DNA from: Kineosporia sp. NBRC 101731
GTDB taxonomy: Bacteria; Actinomycetota; Actinomycetes; Actinomycetales; Kineosporiaceae
Direction of reading: 5' to 3'
Assembly: GCF_030269305.1 (NCBI RefSeq)
Contig: NZ_BSTC01000018.1
Coordinates: forward strand, 1-64,000
Length of the DNA stretch: 64,000 bases
Numbering within the stretch: the first letter of the stretch is position 1; each line of letters begins with the position of its first letter. The notes under the pieces are model-generated. The model did not search any database. It had not been told where the DNA came from and saw only the letters and a list, made by a program, of their open reading frames with translations. Positions 55,330-62,817 of this stretch are shown here, one piece after another. A program made the translations under genes and the position numbers.

Positions 55330-56889
55330 TTGACGAGTCCAGCGCGATCTCCTCGTCGTTCCCCGTCCCCGTGGCTGGTCGGGGCGCTGGTCGCGGGAGC
55401 CGCGGCCTGGGCCCGCCACCGCGGCGCGATCTCCTGGCCCCCGGCACAGGCCCCCACGTTCGGCCCTCACACCGGCACCCACAATGCCACCCACACCCCC
55501 GCCCTCCCGTCGGCCCCCTCGCCGTCCCGTCTCGCCGAGATCGAGGCCACGGCCGCCTTCGACCGGCAGCGCCTGGCCCAGATGCAGCACGAACTGGAAC
55601 ACCTGGTGAAGGTGCGGCTGCCCGCGGCCCTGGCCGGTCGTGACGTGCCCGGCGCCCGGTACACCGCCGACCTGCTGCCGGAGGCCTCGACCACGATCGA
55701 CGACCTGCTCTCGCAGGTGACCTCCGCGCTGGTCGAGCGCGAGGAGTCGCGGCGCCTGGCCCTGGTCGAACTGGCCGGGCGGGTACAGACCTCGGCCCAC
55801 CGCATCCAGCAGGCCATGAGTGGCCTGGCCGAGCAGCACCCGGGTGACCCGGCCCTGCTCGAGACCACGATGCGCGTCGACCACGCCGCCACCCAGCAGG
55901 CCCGCCACGCCCAGAGCGTGAAGGTGCTGTGCGACGAGTGGCCGGGCCAGCAGTGGCCCGCCGCACTGGCTCTGGTCGACGTGGTGCGCGCCGCCTCGGG
56001 GCGCATCGTCGCCTTCGGCCGGGTCCAGGTGACCGGAGACCAGACCGCGGCCGTCGTCCCGTCGGTCGTCGAGCCGCTCATCCACCTGGTGGCCGAGCTG
56101 CTGGCCAACGCCACCGAGTACTCCGCCCCGTCCGCCCCGGTCGCCGTATCGGTGCGCGGTGTGCAGCGCGGCGCCGTGATCGAGATCGACGACAGCGGTT
56201 TCGGCCTGGACGAGTACCGCCTGGCGCAGGCCCGGGAGATCGTCTCGGGCCGTCGTCTGCTGGGCGTCGGCGACGTCGGCGAGATCCCGCAGACCGGCTT
56301 CGCCGTCGTCGGTCGTTTCGCCCGCCGTCACGGGTTCACCGTAGACCTGGGCATCTCGCCCTACGGTGGCGTGCGGGCCGTGGTGCTGGTTCCCGCAGCC
56401 CTGGTGGAGACGGTCGAACTGCCGGCCCCCGCGTCCGTCCGTGACCCGAAACCCGCGGCGGAACCCGAGCCGGCGCCGCCCGAGGCGCCTGCCACCCCGA
56501 AACTCATCGACACCCGCGTTGCCCCAGCGGTCGGCCTCGCGTCGGCCGAAGACCTGTTCGGATCCGGCGACGGATCGGAAGTGCGCCTGCCGCAACGACG
56601 TTCGGCCCGACGGAAAGACGCGGGCCGTTCCGGAGGAGAAACTGCGGCCGGCCGACCCCGGCCCGTGGTCCCGTCCGCCCCTGAGGTCGCCCCCGAAGAG
56701 GCAGGCGACTGGATGGAGCGGTTCTTCGAGGGGTCCCAGCCGATCCCGGTGACCCCCGTCGCTCCGGCCGGTGCTGACCCGACGGAGAACCCGTCGCCAG
56801 AACCCACGAGCACCCCGACCACGCATGACTTCGATCTCGAGGGGAACGTGAAACCCTCGACCGCCGGGAAGGACGCCGCCCAGGGATGA
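55330..56889 (+). CDS. Conservon sensor-kinase-like protein (CvnA type)
   Basis: A 519-residue histidine-kinase-like protein. One short hydrophobic N-terminal segment (about 15-27) may anchor it. A helical region (about 60-230) leads to a HATPase_c domain with AELLANATEYSAPSAPV and EIDDSGFGLDEY. The remaining 150 residues are a Pro/Ala/Glu-rich disordered tail. No NIT domain and no clear phosphorylatable H-box are present. Conservon A proteins work with Roadblock, DUF742 and GTPase partners in a eukaryote-like G-protein module. It starts with TTG at 55330 and overlaps the Roadblock gene by 4 bp. Confidence 0.85.
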   Translation: MTSPARSPRRSPSPWLVGALVAGAAAWARHRGAISWPPAQAPTFGPHTGTHNATHTPALPSAPSPSRLAEIEATAAFDRQRLAQMQHELEHLVKVRLPAALAGRDVPGARYTADLLPEASTTIDDLLSQVTSALVEREESRRLALVELAGRVQTSAHRIQQAMSGLAEQHPGDPALLETTMRVDHAATQQARHAQSVKVLCDEWPGQQWPAALALVDVVRAASGRIVAFGRVQVTGDQTAAVVPSVVEPLIHLVAELLANATEYSAPSAPVAVSVRGVQRGAVIEIDDSGFGLDEYRLAQAREIVSGRRLLGVGDVGEIPQTGFAVVGRFARRHGFTVDLGISPYGGVRAVVLVPAALVETVELPAPASVRDPKPAAEPEPAPPEAPATPKLIDTRVAPAVGLASAEDLFGSGDGSEVRLPQRRSARRKDAGRSGGETAAGRPRPVVPSAPEVAPEEAGDWMERFFEGSQPIPVTPVAPAGADPTENPSPEPTSTPTTHDFDLEGNVKPSTAGKDAAQG

Positions 56890-57302
56890 GCGACTCGCAG
56901 AACTACGGACAGCAGGACCGCGGCTGGATGATCGCCGAGGTGAGCATCGTCCCGGGCGTGCGAGACGTCGTGGTCTTCAGTGTGGACGGCCTGCTCCTGG
57001 CCGGCTCACCGGGCCTCGCGCGCGACCGGGCCGAGCGACTGGCTGCGACCTGTTCCGGGCTGCAGTCGCTGGGGCGTGCCCTCGGCCACGAGTTCGGCAC
57101 CGGTGACGGCCTCGTACGCCACCAGATGATCGAGTTCGACGGTGGTTTCCTGTTCCTGCGCAGCGCCGACGGTGCCCATCTGGCCGTCGTCGCCGACCCG
57201 GTGGTCGACCCCCGCCAGGTGGCCCGCGCGATGCAGGCCCAGGTACTGAAGATCGGCGCCGCGAACCTCAGCAGTCCGGCCCGCCAGGAACCCGTCCAGT
57301 GA
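56886..57302 (+). CDS. Roadblock/LC7 domain protein (CvnB type)
   Basis: A 138-residue Roadblock/LC7 protein (GVRDVVVFSVDGLLLAGSPG; RLAATCSGLQSLGRALGHEF; VRHQMIEFDGGFLFLR). In bacteria such proteins act as activators or effectors of small Ras-like GTPases. Overlaps of 4 bp on both sides join it to the kinase-like and DUF742 genes. Confidence 0.92.
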   Translation: MSDSQNYGQQDRGWMIAEVSIVPGVRDVVVFSVDGLLLAGSPGLARDRAERLAATCSGLQSLGRALGHEFGTGDGLVRHQMIEFDGGFLFLRSADGAHLAVVADPVVDPRQVARAMQAQVLKIGAANLSSPARQEPVQ

Positions 57303-57667
57303 CGAGGTCTGGGGAACCAGACTTCTCGGCGCGGGCCCTGCGTCCCTACGTCATCACCCGGGGCCGGGCCCGCGCCACCCGTAACACGGTCGGTGTGGAG
57401 ACTCTGCTCATCGCACCCGATCCCACCCGGGAGCTGCCGGTCACGGCCTCCCGGGAGGAGCGGGCGCTGGTGCAGATGTGTGCACGCCTCATCTCCCTGG
57501 TCGAGGCCTGCGCCCATCTCGACCTGCCGGTGAGTGTGGTCGGTGTGCTGGCCTCCGACCTCATCGACGCCGGATACCTCTCGGCCCGCTCGGGTACCCC
57601 GAAGCAGGCCGCTCCCGACTCCCAGCTCCTGCAGGAGGTGCTGCATGGACTCCGCGGGATCCGCTGA
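57299..57667 (+). CDS. DUF742 protein (CvnC type)
   Basis: A 122-residue DUF742 protein with the RPYVITRGRARATR opening and the helix-turn-helix-like LPVSVVGVLASDLIDAGYL. It is a paralogue of the DUF742 protein at 34635-34997. The GTG overlaps the Roadblock stop, and its own 3' end overlaps the GTPase start by 23 bp. Confidence 0.9.
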   Translation: MTRSGEPDFSARALRPYVITRGRARATRNTVGVETLLIAPDPTRELPVTASREERALVQMCARLISLVEACAHLDLPVSVVGVLASDLIDAGYLSARSGTPKQAAPDSQLLQEVLHGLRGIR

Positions 57668-58253
57668 CCGGTATCTGCCCGACACCGTCATCCGCTCCGC
57701 GAAGATCCTCGTCGTCGGCGCGTTCGCCGTCGGCAAGACGACCCTCGTCGGTTCCGTCAGTGAGATCACCCCGCTGCGCACCGAGGAGGTGATGACCGAG
57801 GCCAGCGTCGGGGTGGACCATCTCGCCGTGAACAGCGACAAGCGCACCACCACCGTCGCCATGGACTTCGGCCGCATCACCATCAACTCTGAACTGGTGC
57901 TCTACCTGTTCGGGGCGCCCGGCCAGCGGCGGTTCTGGGATCTGTGGACCGACCTCGCCGTGGGCGCCATCGGGGTGCTGGTGATAGTCGATGTGCGGCG
58001 TCTGGAACAGAGTTTCGATGTCCTGGAGCAGCTGGAGGAGCGCGACCTGCCGTTCGCGGTCGCGGTCAACCGCTTCCCCGACAGCCCTGACGTCACGCTG
58101 GACGAGGTCGCGTCGGCGCTCGATCTCCTGCCCGACACCCCGGTCGTCGACTGTGACGCCCGTGACCGCAAGTCCTCGGCCGGCGCCCTGCTCGCCCTGG
58201 TCGAGTACGTCGCCACCCACGACCCGCGTTCCGCCCAGGAGTACGCCACGTGA
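57645..58253 (+). CDS. Small Ras-like GTPase (CvnD type)
   Basis: A 202-residue GTP-binding protein. The P-loop is GAFAVGKTTLVG, the switch region contains TTTVAMDFGRI, and the G3-like FGAPGQRRFW and G4-like AVNRFPDS follow. DFGR and the missing TKxD-type G4 are typical of conservon GTPases of the MglA/Rab-like group. The ATG at 57645 has AGGAGG six bases upstream; the longer open frame is shadow. It overlaps the P450 gene by 4 bp. Confidence 0.92.
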   Translation: MDSAGSADRYLPDTVIRSAKILVVGAFAVGKTTLVGSVSEITPLRTEEVMTEASVGVDHLAVNSDKRTTTVAMDFGRITINSELVLYLFGAPGQRRFWDLWTDLAVGAIGVLVIVDVRRLEQSFDVLEQLEERDLPFAVAVNRFPDSPDVTLDEVASALDLLPDTPVVDCDARDRKSSAGALLALVEYVATHDPRSAQEYAT

Positions 58254-59515
58254 CCACTTCACCGCCTCCCGGCTGCCCGGCTCACGCGCACCCGCCTCTC
58301 CTGCCCCTGATCGAGGCGACCGGTGCGCCTGACCACCGCGTCGTCTTCCGCCGCCTGCGCGACGAGCACGGCCCGGTGGTGAAGGTCGAGCTGGAGCCGG
58401 GCGTGGCAGCCTGGCTGGTGATGGGCTACCGCGAGCTGCTCACGGTCACCCGCGACGAACGCCTGTTCAGCCACGACGCCCGTCACTGGCGTGACCTGAA
58501 CGACGGTGTGGTGGCTCCGGACTCGGGTCTGCTGCCGATGATGGGCTGGCGGCCCAACCTCTTCCAGGCCGACGGCGAGGAACACCGCCGGCTGCGCCGA
58601 CCCGTCGACGAGGCGATCGCGGGCATCGACCAGCGGGCGATCCGCCGCGAGGTCGAGGAGATGTGCGCCGACCTGATCGCCGGGTTCTCCGAACGCGGTG
58701 CGGCCGACCTGATCTCCGAGTACGCCCAGGTGATCCCCACCCTGGCCCTGGCCAGCCTGTTCGGGCTCGACCGGGAGGGCGGCCAGGAGCTGCGCCGCGC
58801 CCTGATCGCGTTGTTCGGCAGCCAGACCGACTCGCAACTCGGTGACCGTGCGTTCGACCAGATCCTCGTCGACCTGGTGCAGAGCCGCCAGGACGGCCCG
58901 GCCCGCCACGACGTCACCAGCGTGATCGTGCGGCACGAGTCGATGACGAGTCTCGAGGAGCGCGTGCAGTCGCTGGTCCCGCTGATCGGGGCCGGCAACG
59001 AGACGATGACCTCGTGGATCGCGCACACGCTGCGCCTGCTGCTCACCGACCCGCGGTTCTCGGCCCAGTTGCGCGGCGGCAGCCTGGGGGTGGACGACGC
59101 CCTGGACGAGGCGCTCTGGCGGGAACCCCCGATGAACGTCATGCCCGCTCGTTATGCCCTGCAGGACACCGAACTCGGCGGTCAGAAGATCCTCGAGGGC
59201 GACGTGGTGGTGCTCGGGCTGGGTGCTGTCGTCGACGACCCGATGATGCAGACCGGCCACGGCCCGGTGGCCGAGCCGGGCAACCGCGCCCACCTGGCCT
59301 TCGCCGCCGGTCCGCACTCCTGCCCGGCCCGGGTGCCGGCCCGGGTGATCGTGCGCACGGCGGTCGGCACCGTGCTGAATCTGCTACCCGACATGCGGTT
59401 GAGTATCCCCGCGGAAGAACTCACCTGGTTCCCCTCACCCTGGACCCGGGTTCCCACGGCCCTGCCGGTCGAGTTCTCCACGGTGGCCCTGAACGCACCA
59501 CTGGCCCGTAGCTGA
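58250..59515 (+). CDS. Cytochrome P450-like protein (CvnE type)
   Basis: A 421-residue P450. The haem-ligand loop FAAGPHSCPA keeps the Cys, although the usual Gly after it is Ala. The I-helix region LIGAGNETMTSWI replaces the common A/GGxDTT with GNETM. The ExxR motif reads EALWREPP with Glu and Arg kept. Conservon P450s are the last component of these operons and their substrates are mostly unknown. The 4-bp overlap with the GTPase gene shows it belongs to the module. Confidence 0.9.
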   Translation: MTTSPPPGCPAHAHPPLLPLIEATGAPDHRVVFRRLRDEHGPVVKVELEPGVAAWLVMGYRELLTVTRDERLFSHDARHWRDLNDGVVAPDSGLLPMMGWRPNLFQADGEEHRRLRRPVDEAIAGIDQRAIRREVEEMCADLIAGFSERGAADLISEYAQVIPTLALASLFGLDREGGQELRRALIALFGSQTDSQLGDRAFDQILVDLVQSRQDGPARHDVTSVIVRHESMTSLEERVQSLVPLIGAGNETMTSWIAHTLRLLLTDPRFSAQLRGGSLGVDDALDEALWREPPMNVMPARYALQDTELGGQKILEGDVVVLGLGAVVDDPMMQTGHGPVAEPGNRAHLAFAAGPHSCPARVPARVIVRTAVGTVLNLLPDMRLSIPAEELTWFPSPWTRVPTALPVEFSTVALNAPLARS

Positions 59516-59571
59516 CCCGGCTCACGGAAGAGACCGGGGCTCAGACAAAATCACCTTGCCAGGAGGCCACT

Positions 59572-60807
59572 TTGTCCGAAAGTACGATCCCCCTTGTAGA
59601 ACTCGACCCGGTCGGCCGTGACCACCAGGGCGAGGCGGCCCGGTTGCGGGAACTCGGCCCGGTGGTGCGGGTCAAGCTCCCCGGTGACGTGATCGCCTGG
59701 AGCATCGCCGATCACGCGCTGCTCACCGAGGTGATCAACGACCCCCGGTTCAGCAAGAACTGGCAGAACTGGAACGACATCCAATCCGGTCACGTGGGCG
59801 ACGACTGGCCGCTGATCGGCATGGTCAAGGTGACGAACATGCTCACCGCCGACGGGTCTGAGCACCGCCGCCTGCGCAAGCTGGTCACCGGCACGCTGAC
59901 GCCGCGCCGGGTCGAGGCGCTGCGCCCGCGCGTCGAGGAGATCGTCACCCGTCTGCTCGACGAGCTGCCCGGCCACGTCGACGAGGACGGGGTGGTCGAC
60001 CTGCGCAAGTACTACTCCGACGTGGTGCCGGTGCTGGTCATCTCCGAGCTGATGGGCCTGCCCGAGGAGTCCCGGCCTGATCTGAAGGCGTTCATGGACA
60101 ACGTCTTCCGGTCTGACCTGACCCCCGAGCAGGTGCTGGCCAACCAGATGGGCCTGTACCAGCTGCTGGCGAACCAGGTGCAGTACCGGCGTGAGCACCC
60201 GGGCCCCGACCTGACCAGCGCCCTGATCGCGACGCAGGCCGAAGACCCGCAGGCCGTGAGCGACGAGGAGCTGGTCGGCACCCTGCTGATCATGCTCGGC
60301 GCCGGCCAGGAGACCACGGTGGCCCTGATCACCAACGCCGTGCGGGCCCTGTGCACCCACCCCGACCAGCGGAAGATCGCGGTCGCCGGAGGGCCTCGGG
60401 AATGGGCCGGGGTGGTCGAGGAGACACTGCGGTGGGACGCGCCGATCGGCAACTTCCCGTTCCGCTATCCGCTGGAAGACGTCGAGATCGCCGGGGTCAC
60501 GATCCCGAAGGGCGAGGCCGTCATGGCGCCCTACAGCGCCGTCGGCCGCGACGAGAAGCAGCACGGTGCCGACGCCGGCGAGTTCGACATCACCCGGGAA
60601 CAGCGCAAGAACCTGGCCTTCGGCGGGGGCGCGCATGTCTGCGTGGGCGCGGCCCTCGGCCGGATGGAGGGAAACCTCGCGATCCCGGCTGTTTTCGAGC
60701 GGTTCCCGGACATCGAACTGGCCGTGGACGAGAACGACCTGGTGCCGATCCCGTCGCTGTTCTCGAACAGCTCGTCCACCCTGCCGGTACGGCTCACGAA
60801 GATCTGA
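59572..60807 (+). CDS. Cytochrome P450 (second P450 of the conservon)
   Basis: A 411-residue P450 with canonical motifs: haem loop FGGGAHVCVGAALGRME, I-helix MLGAGQETTVALI and ETLRWDAP (ExxR). It is better conserved than the preceding P450. It starts with TTG at 59572 behind AGGAGG, 56 bp after the previous stop. Two P450 genes at the end of a conservon occur in other actinobacteria; electron partners are not encoded here. Confidence 0.93.
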   Translation: MSESTIPLVELDPVGRDHQGEAARLRELGPVVRVKLPGDVIAWSIADHALLTEVINDPRFSKNWQNWNDIQSGHVGDDWPLIGMVKVTNMLTADGSEHRRLRKLVTGTLTPRRVEALRPRVEEIVTRLLDELPGHVDEDGVVDLRKYYSDVVPVLVISELMGLPEESRPDLKAFMDNVFRSDLTPEQVLANQMGLYQLLANQVQYRREHPGPDLTSALIATQAEDPQAVSDEELVGTLLIMLGAGQETTVALITNAVRALCTHPDQRKIAVAGGPREWAGVVEETLRWDAPIGNFPFRYPLEDVEIAGVTIPKGEAVMAPYSAVGRDEKQHGADAGEFDITREQRKNLAFGGGAHVCVGAALGRMEGNLAIPAVFERFPDIELAVDENDLVPIPSLFSNSSSTLPVRLTKI

Positions 60808-62797
60808 CGCAGCGCACCACACCCGACGTCAGGTCCCGGTAGTTCGAGTACCCGTCGTCGTAGTTCAGTGCCCAGTGTGAATCCTTCTCCGGGGCAGCCC
60901 GGTTCGCGGCCCAGTACCAGCCGCGAGCCGGGGTGTCGGGGAAGGCCTTCCGGTTGATCGCCGGCCCGACGAGCGATTCGTCGACCAGGGTGGCGAGTTC
61001 CTGGACGCCCGGCAGTCGCCACTTCTTGCCACCCAGGGCAAGGTTCGAGCAGTAGGCGGAGGCCTTCGGTGCGGCCATCGAGCTCGAGCTGGCGCGCTGC
61101 CAGACCAGGCCGGTCATCGGGTCTTTGACCTGACCGTCGGCGATCGTGTATTTCACCGCCCCGGAGCCGGCTGGGGACTGCACGCAGCGCACCGCGAACT
61201 TGCCCGACTGGTCGGCCGCGTTGCTGGTCAGTCCCTCGAAGAAGTTCACGATCCAGGCGAAGGCCGGATCGTGCTCCGTGGCCCACGGGGACGACGTCCA
61301 GAAGAAGGCCACGGGGGTGTCGGGGAAGGCCTTGGTGTCGATGGCCGGACCGGAGCGGGTGGTGTCGATCAGCGAGGTCAGCTCGACCCGGGTCGGCACG
61401 CTCCAGTTGCCGCCTGCGAGCTTCAGGTTCTTGCAGTAACTCTGGGCACCCGCATAGGTGTAGGAGTTCGCTGCGCTCGAGCGCTGCCAGACCAGACAGG
61501 TCACCTCGTCCACCACCGTGCCGTCCTGGCGCACCGTGTAGCGGTGCTGGTTCGGCAGACCTTCACCGGAGTTCGGCATGGTCCAGCCGGCCCACACCGC
61601 ATCGGGGACGCCCGTGCGGGCGCAGCGGTCGGTGGCCACGGCTTTCTTACGAGGGGACGTCCTGGTCGGTTCGGGTGTCGGACCCACCGAGGTGGCGGCC
61701 GAGGTGGCGACCGGTGCCGGGGTGGGGGAGATCGTCGACAGCGCGGCGCTCACGGCCGAGGTGTCGCGGGGCACCTCCTGCCGCACCGGAGGGGTCTGGC
61801 TCACGTCGTAGAGGAAGCCACCGACGAAGAGCAGCAGGGTGGCGGCGGTGGTCACGGTGGCGACCCGACCCGCCCAGCGCACGGTGCTCCAGGCGGTGTG
61901 ATCCTCGGGCAGGTCGTGCCGGGGGTCGTCGGGGTCGTCGGGCCCGGCGGTGGAGGCGGCCACCAGTTCGGCGTCCTCCCACTGTTCCGCCGTCAGCAGG
62001 CCCTTCTCCACCAGCGCGGCGATGAGCGCGGCGGGCAGCGGCAGCAGTTGCAGCCCGGCGATCAGCCGGGAGGTCGGGACCTGGTGCTCGGCCTCCCGCA
62101 GGCACACCACGCAGGTGCGCACATGCTTGGTGATGCGCTTGCGCCACAGCGTGTTCGGGTCGCCGTCCCAGTCGGTCACGACCGCGGCCAGGCCGTCGCA
62201 GAGCGGCCGGCGTTCCAATGCCACCACCGCGACCCGGCACTGCTCCAGCTGTTCCCGCATGCGTTGCAGGCGCACCGCGGTGTGGGCCTCTCCCAGGTCC
62301 AGCGCGGCGGCGATCTCGGTGCGGGTGATCCGCCCGGCGCATTCCTCCCACCAGAGGGCGAGCAGGGCGCGGTGTTCCTCGTCGAGCCACTGACCGGCCC
62401 GCACCAGGTCACGGTGCTGACCCTTGAGATCCAGCCAGAGCACGGCGAGATCCTCGAACTCCAGCGAGATCTCGCCGCGCCCACCGACGTCCGCAAGCCA
62501 GTCGTCGCTCACCGGAGCGGGCACCTCGGTGACGGGACGACGGAAGTGATCACCGATCTGGTGCACGGTGATGGTCACGAGCCACGACCGGAAGCTGGCG
62601 GGGCTCTCCAGACCGGACAGGTCCCGCACGACGCGCAGCAGCACTTCCTGCGTCACGTCGTCCACGTCGGCCGGCCGGCTCACCGACCGGCCGACGAGGT
62701 TGTAGACCAGAGGAACGTACCGGGCCAGGAGCTCCCGAAGGGCGTCGTGATCACCGGCCTGGGCGTCGCGCACCAGACCCGGTTCGTCCTCTTGCAT
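60794..62797 (-). CDS. ECF sigma factor fused to ZAS-like segment, membrane helix and two DUF1566 domains
   Basis: A 667-residue protein. Residues 1-90 match sigma region 2 (DVDDVTQEVLLRVVRDLSGL; FRSWLVTITVHQIGDHFRRP), and 138-195 match region 4 with a helix-turn-helix (TRTEIAAALDLGEAHTAVRL). At about 225-232 HVRTCVVC fits the HxxxCxxC zinc-associated anti-sigma motif. A membrane helix (about 308-326) and a Pro/Ser/Thr-rich linker lead outside to two DUF1566/Lcl domains, each with VWQR, YC.NL, W..P...EL and a terminal RCV(Q/R)S. Its ATG is 20 bp after the PL11 lyase stop with AAGGGA upstream, so the two are probably co-transcribed and extracellular pectin fragments are possible ligands (inference). 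The 3' end overlaps that of the convergent P450 gene by 14 bp. Confidence 0.85.
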   Translation of the reverse strand: MQEDEPGLVRDAQAGDHDALRELLARYVPLVYNLVGRSVSRPADVDDVTQEVLLRVVRDLSGLESPASFRSWLVTITVHQIGDHFRRPVTEVPAPVSDDWLADVGGRGEISLEFEDLAVLWLDLKGQHRDLVRAGQWLDEEHRALLALWWEECAGRITRTEIAAALDLGEAHTAVRLQRMREQLEQCRVAVVALERRPLCDGLAAVVTDWDGDPNTLWRKRITKHVRTCVVCLREAEHQVPTSRLIAGLQLLPLPAALIAALVEKGLLTAEQWEDAELVAASTAGPDDPDDPRHDLPEDHTAWSTVRWAGRVATVTTAATLLLFVGGFLYDVSQTPPVRQEVPRDTSAVSAALSTISPTPAPVATSAATSVGPTPEPTRTSPRKKAVATDRCARTGVPDAVWAGWTMPNSGEGLPNQHRYTVRQDGTVVDEVTCLVWQRSSAANSYTYAGAQSYCKNLKLAGGNWSVPTRVELTSLIDTTRSGPAIDTKAFPDTPVAFFWTSSPWATEHDPAFAWIVNFFEGLTSNAADQSGKFAVRCVQSPAGSGAVKYTIADGQVKDPMTGLVWQRASSSSMAAPKASAYCSNLALGGKKWRLPGVQELATLVDESLVGPAINRKAFPDTPARGWYWAANRAAPEKDSHWALNYDDGYSNYRDLTSGVVRCVRSS

Positions 62798-62817
62798 GGT
62801 TGTTTCCCTTGTGAGGC

